64,000 nt of DNA from Dyella sp. ASV21. Lineage in GTDB: Bacteria; Pseudomonadota; Gammaproteobacteria; Xanthomonadales; Rhodanobacteraceae. Shown here in pieces: positions 34,189-43,087 of this stretch. Made by a program: the position numbers and the translations under genes. The DNA lies in NCBI RefSeq assembly GCF_016428975.1, contig NZ_JAELTT010000021.1:1-64000 (forward strand), written 5' to 3'. Under the pieces are notes generated by a model. That model had not been told where the DNA came from and ran no database searches. It was given only the letters and a program-made list of their open reading frames with translations. How positions within the stretch are numbered: position 1 is the stretch's first letter; each line of letters begins with the position of its first letter.

Positions 34189-36045
34189 CTACTTGCTGTT
34201 CTTGGCGGCCTTGGCGAACACCGCTTCCACCGCTTCCTGCGTCATCGGGTGGTAACCGGGCTTGGCCTTGGCGTACACCTGCTTGGCGAACGCCAGGCCG
34301 TCTGGCGTCTTGGCGAAAGCCTTGTACAGCGGCATGGTGAGGTACAGGCGGCCGATGCGGGTCATGTGCTCAGCGGCGGCGTTCCATACGTCCTTGTCGC
34401 CGGCGGCGATGGCGTGGCTGTACCAGCGCATGCCGATCTCGGCATTGGGCGTGCCGGTGAGGTGCCAGTTGGCGTCGATCTGCTTGATCTTCTCCAGCGG
34501 CGTCACGTCCGGCAGGCCGTCGAGGAAGTACATCCACTCCTGCGTGTTCCAGCCCTTGGCGTCGAGTTTGTCGGCGGTGAGCGAACCGGCGAGCAGGGCG
34601 GCGCGCTCCTTGTCGATGGCGTTGAAGCGCGGCGAATCGGGCAGCGGCGCATCCTTGGGAATGCCCGGCTGGTATACCCACGCCTTTACCTCGTCCCAGT
34701 TCATCTTGCCGGGATTCTTGTCGAACAGATTGGCCTTCAGGTAGTCGAGCATCTGCTCGGTGGTGATGCTCTGGAAGGCGAAGTGTGCGAAGTAGCCCTT
34801 GAGGTAGGCATCGAAGGTTTCGCGGCCGAAGCGCTGCTCCAGCGTGCGCAGGAACCACGATCCCTTGTCGTAGGCTACGTCCGAAAGTGCGTCGTCGGCG
34901 CCGATGCCGCGCGGCTCGGGCGCGAGCTTCTGCGCATTGGCGGGCATCTCACCGATGTTCTTCTGCAGCGACCGCGCCGAGATCAGTGCTTCTTCGTCCG
35001 CCAGCGCCTTGCCGTAGACGGCCTCGGTAATGCGTCCCTGCACGTAGGTAGTGAAGCCTTCGTTGAGCCAGATGTCGCGCCATGCGGCGCTGGTCACCAG
35101 GTTGCCCGACCACGAATGCGCCAACTCATGCGAGATCACCGAGACCAGGCTCTTGTCGCCCACCAGCAGGGTGGGCGTGGCGAAGGTCATGTTGGGGTTT
35201 TCCATGCCGCCGAACGGAAACGAGGGCGGCAGCACCAGCAGGTCGTAGCGACCCCAGGCATAGGGACCGTAGAGCTTCTCGGTGGCAGCGATCAGCTTTT
35301 CGGTGTCTTCGAACTCCTTGGCGGCCTTGCCCACGACGCTCGGCTCGGCATACACGGCCGAACGCGGGCCGGTTTCCCTGGCGGCGATGTCGCCCGCGGC
35401 AATGGCCAGCAGGTAGGAGGGAATCGGGTGCGGCTGCTGGAAGCTGAAGCTGCCATCCAGCGGGTGCCTGGCGTCGTTGAGCGCGCTCATCACCACGCGC
35501 ACATCCTTCGGCGCGCTCACGTGGGCGCTATAGGTAAAGCGGATGGCCGGCGAATCCTGCAGCGGCACCCACGAGCGCGCATGGATGGATTCGGACTGCG
35601 AGAACATGAAGGGCAGCTTCTTGTCGGCGGTCTGTTCCGGCGTCAGCCACTGCAGGCCCGAGGCGGTGGGCACGGTCGAGTAGACGATGCGCACCTGCGC
35701 CGGATGCTGCGGCGTGGCGATGGTGAGCTTGCTCCCCAGCTCCTTGTCGCGCGGCGCCAGGGCGTACTTGAGTGCGCTCGCCTTGCCGGCGTCGTCGATG
35801 GCCTCCACGCGGGCGATTTTCAGGTCGCGCGTATCGAGCACCAGCGACTGCGCCTTGGGATTGGTCCAGTCCAGCTTCAGCGTGGCCTGACCGTCCAACT
35901 GCTGGTGCGGAAAGTCGATGGTCAGGTCCAGGTCCAGGTGAGTCACTTTCACCTGATCGGGCTGGGCGTAGGAATGCGGATCGGTGGCAAAGGCGCTCAA
36001 CGGCAGCACCAGGGCGCCGAAGGCAAGGGCGTGGAACGGACGCAT
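34189..36045 (-). CDS. Exported M1-family zinc aminopeptidase
   Basis: A 618-residue peptidase with a signal peptide (residues 1-20, ending SAFA), so periplasmic or secreted. The exopeptidase motif GGMEN is at 279-283. The zinc site is HELAH at 306-310 with the third ligand glutamate at 329 (WLNEG). The domain order and length resemble leukotriene-A4-hydrolase-like aminopeptidases. It removes N-terminal residues from peptides and with the neighbouring carboxypeptidases could degrade external peptides. The start at 36045 is set by the signal peptide; the open frame runs further upstream without support. Confidence 0.94.
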   Translation of the reverse strand: MRPFHALAFGALVLPLSAFATDPHSYAQPDQVKVTHLDLDLTIDFPHQQLDGQATLKLDWTNPKAQSLVLDTRDLKIARVEAIDDAGKASALKYALAPRDKELGSKLTIATPQHPAQVRIVYSTVPTASGLQWLTPEQTADKKLPFMFSQSESIHARSWVPLQDSPAIRFTYSAHVSAPKDVRVVMSALNDARHPLDGSFSFQQPHPIPSYLLAIAAGDIAARETGPRSAVYAEPSVVGKAAKEFEDTEKLIAATEKLYGPYAWGRYDLLVLPPSFPFGGMENPNMTFATPTLLVGDKSLVSVISHELAHSWSGNLVTSAAWRDIWLNEGFTTYVQGRITEAVYGKALADEEALISARSLQKNIGEMPANAQKLAPEPRGIGADDALSDVAYDKGSWFLRTLEQRFGRETFDAYLKGYFAHFAFQSITTEQMLDYLKANLFDKNPGKMNWDEVKAWVYQPGIPKDAPLPDSPRFNAIDKERAALLAGSLTADKLDAKGWNTQEWMYFLDGLPDVTPLEKIKQIDANWHLTGTPNAEIGMRWYSHAIAAGDKDVWNAAAEHMTRIGRLYLTMPLYKAFAKTPDGLAFAKQVYAKAKPGYHPMTQEAVEAVFAKAAKNSK

Positions 36046-36120
36046 CGGGGAAACTCCATCAGCAGGAACGCCGAGTATGCCATCGGCGGCCCGCCGGTAC
36101 GGGTACCGGTGGTCACGCTT

Positions 36121-36151
36121 GGCCGGTGCCCGAAGGGCTCGGGCGCCGGCC
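36121..36151 (-). terminator. Hairpin downstream of the EF-hand gene
   Basis: GGCCGGTGCCCGA (36121-36133), an AGGGC loop and TCGGGCGCCGGCC (36139-36151) form a 13-bp stem with one wobble. It lies between the EF-hand gene and the M1 gene, so these are probably separate transcripts. Confidence 0.55.
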
Positions 36152-36160
36152 CGGAGAGTC

Positions 36161-36472
36161 TCAGTGGCTGGAACTGGCGGCGGCTGGCGCGGCCTTGTGC
36201 AGCGAGCGGATGTAGTCCTGCACATCCTGCTTGGACACGACGCCGCGATGGGTCTTGTCGATCTCGTCGAAGTGCGCGCGGATAAACGGCACCGGGCCCT
36301 TTTCGGCTTCTTCCTTGGTCAACAGACCGTCGTGATTCTTATCGGCGATATCGAAATTCTTCACGATGTTGGCGGTGGAATTGGCCATGCTGCCCAGGCC
36401 GATCTGGGCATGCGAGACGCCGGCGGCACAGGTCAGGATCAGGGCGGCGGCGATAAAGCGGGTGCGTTGCAT
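36161..36472 (-). CDS. Small exported EF-hand protein
   Basis: A 103-residue protein with a signal peptide (MQRTRFIAAALILTCAAGVSHA). A canonical EF-hand loop is DKNHDGLLTKEE (calcium ligands D, N, D, then E at position 12). A second, degenerate loop is DKTHRGVVSKQD. It probably binds calcium in the periplasm or outside the cell; the partner is unknown. CAGGAG lies 6 nt before ATG 36472. It lies between exported hydrolase genes, some of which may need calcium, but that link is speculative. Confidence 0.85.
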   Translation of the reverse strand: MQRTRFIAAALILTCAAGVSHAQIGLGSMANSTANIVKNFDIADKNHDGLLTKEEAEKGPVPFIRAHFDEIDKTHRGVVSKQDVQDYIRSLHKAAPAAASSSH

Positions 36473-36528
36473 GAGGGACTCCTGTCGTGGACGCGCGGAG
36501 TATCGCACCGCTTTCGTTAGCAGTCCGT

Positions 36529-36558
36529 GCGCGCTGGCGGAGCGATCCGCCAGCGCGC
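36529..36558 (-). terminator. Terminator of the S10-S10-phosphatase operon
   Basis: A perfect 13-bp stem, GCGCGCTGGCGGA (36529-36541) with TCCGCCAGCGCGC (36546-36558) and loop GCGA, lies 8 nt beyond the acid phosphatase stop. It has no T-run. Confidence 0.6.
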
Positions 36559-36566
36559 GGTGGCAC

Positions 36567-38261
36567 TCAGGCGCTGAAGCTGAGTGCGTTGGTGAGGTCG
36601 CCTGGCGGCGGTCCGCCCGCGGCGATCATGGCTTCGTCGCGCATGCGCAGGCCGGGTAGTTGCTCCAGGCCAAAGCGGCGGGTGAGGAAACGCGCAATGG
36701 AGCCGGTGTCGTAGATGGTGTGGTCCACATGGCCTTTCTTGGCGAAGGGCGACACGATCAATGCCGGAATGCGTGAACCCGGCCCCCAGCGGTCACCCTT
36801 GGGCGGTGCGACGTGATCCCACCAACCGCCGTTCTCGTCGAACGTGATGACCAGCAGCAGATGCTTCCATGCCGCCGAGCGCTGCAAGGCATCCACCACC
36901 CGCATGATGTGGCGGTCGCCCGCATCCACATCGGAGTAGCCGGCATGCATGTTCAGGTCACCCTGCGGCTTGTAGAACGTCACCGCGGGCAGGCGATTGG
37001 CCTCGATATCGGCGAGGAAACGGTTGGTCTGCGCGCTGTCGCCCACGCCGCCGTCGCGCAGGTGCTTGGCGCGCGCCTGGGTACCGGGAGCGAGGCTCTT
37101 GAAGTAGTTGAGCGGCTGGTGGTGCAACTGGAAATTGGGTCGCTGCGGGAAGTTTTTCTCGTCCCCGTCGCCCTTGCCGTCGAGCGCGAGCTGCCAGCCG
37201 CCGGCATACCAGGCCCAATCCACGCCTGCTGCGGAGAGTACGTCGCCGATCGTCTTGTGCGTTTGTGGCACCAGTGTGTTGGGGCTGTCCGAGTCAGCCA
37301 GCAACGGATTGCTGCCCGACTCGGTGGCGCTGGGTGCATACGGCGGCATCATGGTATTCACCGCCCAGAAATCCGGCGTGAGCGTGCTGCGCGAGGCGTA
37401 CTTGGGGCGGCCTTCCATGGCGCTGCGCGGCGAATCTTCCGCCAGCTTCAGGCGCGTGTCGGTGGGCGAACCACTCTCGGTCACGGCGATGTTGAAGCGC
37501 GCCGGGCTCTCGTCCGCCTTGGGGTAGAACGGCGGTTGCGCGGCCACCAGATACTGGTGATTGAGGAACGAGCCACCGAAAGCGCCCATGAAAAAGTGGT
37601 CGCACAGGGTGAATTGGCGGGCCAACTGCCATAGGCGCAGGTTGGCTGCGCTGTCGTCGTAGTGGCCCATCACCATGGCGCCGGTATCGCCCCAGGCGAC
37701 GAAGCCATCGTTCTTGCCGCCGTTGATCTGGCGCTGGTTGTCGTAGAAGGCGTGCACCAGGTCGCGCGTCACCACGCCGTGCGGCAGTGGTGCGCCATCG
37801 CCCGTACGCAGCGCCCACGGCGCGTTGGGCAGGCCCGTGATGTGCTCTTGCAGCACCTGATAGGTGGTGTGGTTGACCACCTGCTTGTGCGGTGCCAGAC
37901 CGTGCCAGATCGGCGGCAGCGTGGCGAGCACCGTGCCATCGCGGTCGCGTTGAAGATATTGCTCCGGCTTGAGTGCGCTGAGTGGCTGCGCCACCCCGGG
38001 GAAATTGGCGAACAGGTTGTTGAAGCTGCGGTTCTCCGCATAGATCACCACCACCTGCTGGATGTGCTGGCGCAGGCTCTCATCCAGCGGCGCGCTGCCT
38101 GCCGTGGGCACGGCAGCGCGGCCAGCGATGGCATCGCCGCCGGCGCCTACGGCCAGCGCGGCGCCGGTAACCGCCAGGCCGCCAAGCAGGCGCCGGCGTG
38201 CGGGATCGAGCGGGAGCTCGTGGTTGTCGTCGGGGGGCGGGGGAGAAACGTGTTTAGTCAT
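36567..38261 (-). CDS. Exported acid phosphatase / phospholipase C-like phosphoesterase (AcpA type)
   Basis: A 564-residue alkaline-phosphatase-superfamily enzyme. A twin-arginine signal (DPARRRLLGGLAVTGAALAVGAGG, residues 19-42; shown in parts: ARRRLLGG plus hydrophobic core) indicates Tat export of the folded protein. The nucleophile region is VVVIYAENRSFNNLFANFPG, followed by the late metal-binding DENGGWWDHVAPPKGDRWGPG. AcpA-type enzymes hydrolyse phosphomonoesters; phospholipase C is the alternative. Its ATG overlaps the stop of the S10 gene (ATGA), so it is the third gene of an operon of exported hydrolases. Confidence 0.88.
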   Translation of the reverse strand: MTKHVSPPPPDDNHELPLDPARRRLLGGLAVTGAALAVGAGGDAIAGRAAVPTAGSAPLDESLRQHIQQVVVIYAENRSFNNLFANFPGVAQPLSALKPEQYLQRDRDGTVLATLPPIWHGLAPHKQVVNHTTYQVLQEHITGLPNAPWALRTGDGAPLPHGVVTRDLVHAFYDNQRQINGGKNDGFVAWGDTGAMVMGHYDDSAANLRLWQLARQFTLCDHFFMGAFGGSFLNHQYLVAAQPPFYPKADESPARFNIAVTESGSPTDTRLKLAEDSPRSAMEGRPKYASRSTLTPDFWAVNTMMPPYAPSATESGSNPLLADSDSPNTLVPQTHKTIGDVLSAAGVDWAWYAGGWQLALDGKGDGDEKNFPQRPNFQLHHQPLNYFKSLAPGTQARAKHLRDGGVGDSAQTNRFLADIEANRLPAVTFYKPQGDLNMHAGYSDVDAGDRHIMRVVDALQRSAAWKHLLLVITFDENGGWWDHVAPPKGDRWGPGSRIPALIVSPFAKKGHVDHTIYDTGSIARFLTRRFGLEQLPGLRMRDEAMIAAGGPPPGDLTNALSFSA

Positions 38262-39820
38262 GGTGCGGCGTCATCGTAGAAGCGGGCCAGGTCCGCCTTG
38301 GATTGCTCCAGCGAACGCTGATCGATATAGATCATGTGGCCCGACGGGTAAAAACCGAAGGTGATGTTCTTGCGCTGTGCGGGTTCCAGGCCAAGGTGGC
38401 TCAGGTCGAACTCGGTGGCGTAGAACGGGGTGGCCAGATCGTAATAGCCATTGGCCGAAAATACTTTCAGGTGCGGGTTGCGACGCATCGCATCGCCCAG
38501 GTCATCGCCCACATAGGTGGCTTGCAACCAGCCACCGTTCTTCTTGCGCTTCCAATCCCAGTTCATTCCGATGGCGCCATAGTTGTTGGGCAGGTAGGGG
38601 TGCTCTTCGGTGAACTTCAGTTCGGTGGCTGCGTACTGGTTGAAACTGGCGACGTAGGCGCCGGTGATCGCATCGCTGGCGGTGTCGCCATCGGGCGTTT
38701 CGCCGGCGGCATCGGGGTCGATGCCCTGGAAACGGCCGTCCAGACGTCCCACGGTAAGGCGCTGGTCGCGCAGCAGCTCCTTGCGGAAACGACTGGGTCC
38801 CACGCGCAGATTGGCCTCCTTGATGTACTGCGGGCTCAGGCCGAGATAACGGCTCATCTGATGGGCGATGCGGTCGGCTTCGGCCGGTTCGATGGCGTCG
38901 CCCTTGGCCAGGGCGAGGGTGTAGTCGCCCGCGGCGAAGCGGCGCACTTCGGCGAGGAACGTGCCGATGTCGGCAGGCTTGTTGGGCACCTTGTCGTGGT
39001 ACCAGGCAATCGCCGCTTCGGTGGGCAGGTTGACGATGTAGCCGTGGTCGATGCCGGGCGCGGCCACCGAGAAATCCAGGATGGAGGACATCAGCACCAC
39101 GCCGTTGAACTCCATCCCCTTGTCCTGCAGCGATTTCACCAGCACCGCCGAGCGGGTGGTGCCATAGCTTTCGCCGAACAGGAACTTGGGCGCATTCCAA
39201 CGGCCATTGAGGCTGACGTATCGGGTGATCATGCGGGTGAACGCATCGGCGTCCTGATCCACGCCCCATACATCCTTGCCCTCGGTCTTGCCGACGAGTT
39301 GCGAGTAGCCGGTGCCGGGCGCATCGATGAACACCAGGTCGCTTTTATCGAGCAGGCTGAATTCGTTGGGCACGAAGTGATACGGAGCCGGCGGAATCGG
39401 CTGGTCGCCGTCGTTGGCGACGCGCACGGGACAGTAGGAGCCCATGTGCAGCCACATGGAGGACGAACCTGGGCCGCCGTTGTAGAAAAAGGTGACCGGA
39501 CGCTTGCTGTTCTTGCCGCCATCGGCGGTATAGGCCACGTAGAAAAAGCTTACCGTCGGCTTGCCCTTGTCGTCGCGGATCAACAGCGTGCCGGCCGTGG
39601 CGGTGTAGTTCACGGTGCGCCCGCCGATGCGCACGCTGTGCTTGGTCACCACGGTTCGTTCGGGCGGAATGGGTTGGTCGTCGGCGGCCTTGTCCTTGTT
39701 ACCCGCGTCGGTGGCTGCCTTGGTCGCATCCTTGGGCGGATTGTCGGCGGCACGCAGCGGAGAGGAACTCAGCACCAGCACGGTGGCGAGGGCGAGCGAG
39801 GCGAAGGGAAGCGAGCGCAT
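38258..39820 (-). CDS. Exported S10 serine carboxypeptidase, copy 1
   Basis: A 520-residue carboxypeptidase with a signal peptide (residues ~1-24, ending PLRAA). The oxyanion block is NGGPGSSSMWLHMGS; the nucleophile is Ser218 in GESYGTTR; the aspartate is in NGYYDLATPF and the histidine in PSGHMIYID, completing the triad. It is followed by the acid phosphatase with a 4-nt overlap and preceded after 20 nt by a paralogue. It trims C-terminal residues from peptides, probably in the periplasm. Confidence 0.93.
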   Translation of the reverse strand: MRSLPFASLALATVLVLSSSPLRAADNPPKDATKAATDAGNKDKAADDQPIPPERTVVTKHSVRIGGRTVNYTATAGTLLIRDDKGKPTVSFFYVAYTADGGKNSKRPVTFFYNGGPGSSSMWLHMGSYCPVRVANDGDQPIPPAPYHFVPNEFSLLDKSDLVFIDAPGTGYSQLVGKTEGKDVWGVDQDADAFTRMITRYVSLNGRWNAPKFLFGESYGTTRSAVLVKSLQDKGMEFNGVVLMSSILDFSVAAPGIDHGYIVNLPTEAAIAWYHDKVPNKPADIGTFLAEVRRFAAGDYTLALAKGDAIEPAEADRIAHQMSRYLGLSPQYIKEANLRVGPSRFRKELLRDQRLTVGRLDGRFQGIDPDAAGETPDGDTASDAITGAYVASFNQYAATELKFTEEHPYLPNNYGAIGMNWDWKRKKNGGWLQATYVGDDLGDAMRRNPHLKVFSANGYYDLATPFYATEFDLSHLGLEPAQRKNITFGFYPSGHMIYIDQRSLEQSKADLARFYDDAAP

Positions 39821-39840
39821 CAGTCGAGTCTCCGGGCGGA

Positions 39841-41382
39841 TCAGGAGTGGGTGGTGTCGTCGTAGTAGCGCGCCAGATCGGCCTTCAACTGCTTTAGCGC
39901 ATCGGTGTTGAGATAGATCATGTGGCCGGACGGGTAATACAGGAAGCGCACGTTGTCGCGCAGCGACGCGTCGAGGTTCATGTGCGCAAGGTCGTACTCG
40001 GTGATGAAGAACGGCGTGGCGAAATCGTAGTAGCCGTTCACCGATAGCACTTTCAGATGCGGATTGGTGCGGATCGCATGGCCCAGGTCGCCCGCGACGT
40101 AGGCGGTGGGCAGTGGACGCCGTACGCCGGCGGCCTGGTGCTTCCAGTCCCAGTTCTTGCCGATCTCATCGAAAGTGGGGCGGTAATCCAACGCGCTGTG
40201 ATAGTTGAGCTGGGTGGTGATGTAGTCATGGAACGCGGTAATGAAGGCACCGCTGATGCCGGCATCGGACGCGTCGTAGTCGGGTGTCTCGCCGGCGGCG
40301 TCTTCATCCACGCCTTCGAAGCGGGCATCGAAGCGACCGATGGTGCGGCGCTCGTCGCGCAGCAGTTCCTTGCGAAAGCGCGCGGGTTCCACGCGCAGGT
40401 TGGCCTGCTTGATGTAGTCCGCGCCCAGCCCAGTATAGGCGGCAAGCTGGCGCGCCACCGCATCGGCTTCCGCGGCCGGCACGTTCTGGCCCTTGGCGAG
40501 CGCGGTGGCGTACGGGCCACGGGCGAACGCACGCACTTCGTCCAGGTAGGTTTTCAGGTCAGCCGGCGCATGGGCGAGCTTGTGGTGATACCAGGCGGCC
40601 GCCGCGTAACTGGGCACGTAGCCGATATACATCTCGTCGTAGCCGGGCAAGCGCACGCCGTAGTTGAGGATGGAGGACATCAACACCACGCCGTTGAAGG
40701 CCATGCCCTTGTCTTGCAGCGCGTCCACCAATGCGGCCGAGCGCGTGGTGCCGTAGCTTTCGCCGAACAGGAACTTGGGTGAATTCCAGCGGTTGTTGAG
40801 GCTCACGTAGCGCTGGATGGCGCGGCTGAAGGCGGAGATGTCCTGATCCACGCCCCAGAAATCCTTGCCCTCGGCCTTGCCCAGCGGGCGCGAATAGCCG
40901 GCGCCCACCGCATCGATGAAGACCAAGTCGGTCTTGTCGAGCAGGCTGTCGTTGTTGGGCACCCTTTTGTAAGGCGCGGGGCCGGTGGCGGCAGGGCTGT
41001 CGGTGACGATGCGCTCGGGACCGAACGAACCCATGTGCAGCCACATGCTGGAAGAACCCGGGCCACCGTTGTAGAGAAAGGTCACCGGGCGCTTCTCCGG
41101 CTTGCCGGTGTCCACGGTATAGGCCACATAGAACACGCTGGCCTGCGGTTGGCCTTTCTCGTCGCGGATCACCAGCGTGCCGGCGGTGGCCGTATAGGCG
41201 ACCGGGCGGCCGCCGATGCTCACGCTGTGTTTGGTGCGCACCGCTGATTCGGTGCTCGGCGCCTGGGCCTCTTCATCCTTGCTGGCGGCGGGTTGGTCGG
41301 CGGGCGCGTCCTTGGCCGGCAGGGTGAATGAAGACAAGAGGGCAAGACCGCTGCCCAACAGCAGAACCCACAGACGACGCAT
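39841..41382 (-). CDS. Exported S10 serine carboxypeptidase, copy 2
   Basis: A 513-residue paralogue of the next gene, with the same triad contexts: GESYGTTRSA, NGYYDFATPFF and PSGHMIYLN. The signal peptide is MRRLWVLLLGSGLALLSSFT. The two copies share long identical runs such as GPGSSSMWLHMGS and NGVVLMSSIL, yet differ elsewhere, so the duplication is not recent. The start at 41382 follows GGGGAA; an extension to 41439 is not supported. First gene of the S10-S10-phosphatase operon. Confidence 0.93.
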   Translation of the reverse strand: MRRLWVLLLGSGLALLSSFTLPAKDAPADQPAASKDEEAQAPSTESAVRTKHSVSIGGRPVAYTATAGTLVIRDEKGQPQASVFYVAYTVDTGKPEKRPVTFLYNGGPGSSSMWLHMGSFGPERIVTDSPAATGPAPYKRVPNNDSLLDKTDLVFIDAVGAGYSRPLGKAEGKDFWGVDQDISAFSRAIQRYVSLNNRWNSPKFLFGESYGTTRSAALVDALQDKGMAFNGVVLMSSILNYGVRLPGYDEMYIGYVPSYAAAAWYHHKLAHAPADLKTYLDEVRAFARGPYATALAKGQNVPAAEADAVARQLAAYTGLGADYIKQANLRVEPARFRKELLRDERRTIGRFDARFEGVDEDAAGETPDYDASDAGISGAFITAFHDYITTQLNYHSALDYRPTFDEIGKNWDWKHQAAGVRRPLPTAYVAGDLGHAIRTNPHLKVLSVNGYYDFATPFFITEYDLAHMNLDASLRDNVRFLYYPSGHMIYLNTDALKQLKADLARYYDDTTHS

Positions 41383-41484
41383 GCAACGTTCCCCGGATAG
41401 GTAAGAAGTAACCGAACCGAGTATGCGTACCGGGGTCACAGGGCGACCGTGACAAAAGTAAGGGGTGGTCTGTAAGGGGGCGGC

Positions 41485-41994
41485 TCAGTCCAGCAGCTTG
41501 GAGCGGCCCGAGGTCCACATGGCGCGCGTCAGCGGCCGGTTCTCGTGCGCGGTCTGCAACACGATCAGCGTCGTCGTGCTGATGCTGGCGTGCAGTTTGA
41601 GCAGGCGATCGAGCACCGTTTCCAGATGCGAGACCGACATCGCCACCACGCGCAGCAGGGCCGAGTCCTCACCCGCCAGGCGGCGACAGTCGATGACCTC
41701 GGGGATGTCCGCCACCAGCGTGCCTACGCGTGCGCAAATGCCGCCATCGCAGCGCAGGCGGATCATGGCGTCGATCTCATAGCCGAGCTTGCGGGGATTC
41801 ACCACCGCGCGGTAGCCGGCGATCACGCCCGCTTCCTCCAGCCGCTTCACACGCTCGGCCACGGCGGGCGCGGACAGGCGTACTTTGCGGCCCAGTTCGG
41901 CATAACCCAGGCGTGCGTCCTGCTGCAGAGCCTCCAACAGTTGCCAATCCGTGGCGTCCCAGGTGGGTTTCGATTCAAAGGTGACAGCGCTCAT
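41485..41994 (-). CDS. Lrp/AsnC-family transcriptional regulator
   Basis: A 169-residue regulator. The N-terminal helix-turn-helix is DWQLLEALQQDARLGYAELGRKVRLSAPAVAERVKRLEEAGVI, and the C-terminal RAM ligand-binding domain follows (VVNPRKLGYEIDAMIRL, VIDCRRLAGEDSALLRVVA). Lrp-type proteins sense amino acids. It diverges from a DMT-family exporter with a 106-nt gap containing a perfect 10-bp inverted repeat, so it probably controls that exporter. The start MSAVTFES at 41994 is preferred to the open extension to 42045. Confidence 0.93.
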   Translation of the reverse strand: MSAVTFESKPTWDATDWQLLEALQQDARLGYAELGRKVRLSAPAVAERVKRLEEAGVIAGYRAVVNPRKLGYEIDAMIRLRCDGGICARVGTLVADIPEVIDCRRLAGEDSALLRVVAMSVSHLETVLDRLLKLHASISTTTLIVLQTAHENRPLTRAMWTSGRSKLLD

Positions 41995-42023
41995 TGGACA
42001 TTTCGTTCGTTGGCGAAACATCT

Positions 42024-42075
42024 GCATCGTACGCTGATCCATCATTCAAGCGCATCTTACGCAGACGTACGATGC
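42024..42075. promoter_or_regulatory. Inverted repeat in the Lrp/DMT divergent region, probable operator
   Basis: GCATCGTACG (42024-42033) and CGTACGATGC (42066-42075) are perfect inverted copies separated by 32 nt, centred between the two divergent genes. Arm centres are 42 bp apart, four helical turns, which would let an Lrp oligomer bind both on one face. Confidence 0.6.
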
Positions 42076-42100
42076 CCACCTTCCCCAGCGGAGTTTCACC

Positions 42101-43024
42101 ATGCACACCCCGGAGCGCCTGGACGGGCGGGCACTCAGTTACATCGGCATTGCCCTGCTGACGTGGTCCTCGGCCTATGCCGCCATCGCCTATGCGCTGG
42201 CCTCGTTTACCCCGGGGGAAGTGGCGCTGGCGCGCCTGTCGATCGGCTCGCTGTGCTTCGCCGTGCTGCTGCTGATCAAGCGCGTACCGCTGCCGGCGCG
42301 GCGCGACTGGCCGGCGCTGGCGGCGCTGGGCGTGGTGGGCCTGAGCGTCTATCACCTGTGCCTCAATACCGCCGAAACCAAGGTGGCCAGCGGCACGGCC
42401 GCCATCCTGATCTCGCTGGTGCCAGCCGCCACGGCGGCGTTGTCGGCCGTATGGCTGCGCGAGCGCTTGTCACCGCGCACGTTAACCGGCCTCGCCGTGG
42501 CGCTGCTCGGCGTGGTGGTGGTGGTGTTGACCAGCGGCAAGCAGGTGAAGGTGGAGCCGATGGCGGCGCTGGTACTGGTGAGCGTGCTGTCCTCGGCGGT
42601 GTTCTTCGTGGGGCAGAAGCCGTTCTTCGCCCGCAGCAGCATGCTTGGCGTCACTGGCTTCACCTTCTTCGCCGGTACGTTGGGCACGCTGCCGTTTGGC
42701 CTGGATTTGCCACACGCGTTGGCTGCCGCGCCGGCCTCGCATATCGGCGCACTGCTGTGGCTGGGCATTGCGCCCACCTTTATCGGCTACATCGCGTGGA
42801 ACGCGGCGCTGCATCGCGCGTCGGCATCCCAGGTGAGCAGCTTCATCTACTTCTCTCCGCCCATCGCCGTGCTGATCGGCTGGGTGTGGTTGGGCGAGCG
42901 GCCGACCTTGCTGACCCTGGTGGGTGGCGTGATTACCGTAGGCGGCGTGGTGCTCGCCAATGCGCGTCGTCGGCCGCCGGTGCCGGTGGCACCCGTGGTC
43001 GCCACACCGGTCAAGCAGGGCTGA
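42101..43024 (+). CDS. EamA/DMT-family transporter
   Basis: A 307-residue inner-membrane protein with ten hydrophobic helices arranged as two EamA repeats; conserved parts include TWSSAYAAIAYAL, SGTAAILISLVPAATAAL and ASQVSSFIYFSPPIAVLIGWVWLGE. Such proteins export amino acids or other metabolites. The divergent Lrp regulator points to an amino-acid-like substrate. GGAG precedes the start. The C-terminal tail is proline/valine-rich. Confidence 0.92.
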   Translation: MHTPERLDGRALSYIGIALLTWSSAYAAIAYALASFTPGEVALARLSIGSLCFAVLLLIKRVPLPARRDWPALAALGVVGLSVYHLCLNTAETKVASGTAAILISLVPAATAALSAVWLRERLSPRTLTGLAVALLGVVVVVLTSGKQVKVEPMAALVLVSVLSSAVFFVGQKPFFARSSMLGVTGFTFFAGTLGTLPFGLDLPHALAAAPASHIGALLWLGIAPTFIGYIAWNAALHRASASQVSSFIYFSPPIAVLIGWVWLGERPTLLTLVGGVITVGGVVLANARRRPPVPVAPVVATPVKQG

Positions 43025-43087
43025 GCCGATGACATCGATCCATTTAGCCAACCCTCGATAATTGACCCTCGCCGTTGGAGACCACGC

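Noticed and set aside
34072-36285. 737-codon plus-strand frame opposite the M1 aminopeptidase
   Set aside because: A shadow of the aminopeptidase, which has intact HExxH and signal peptide.
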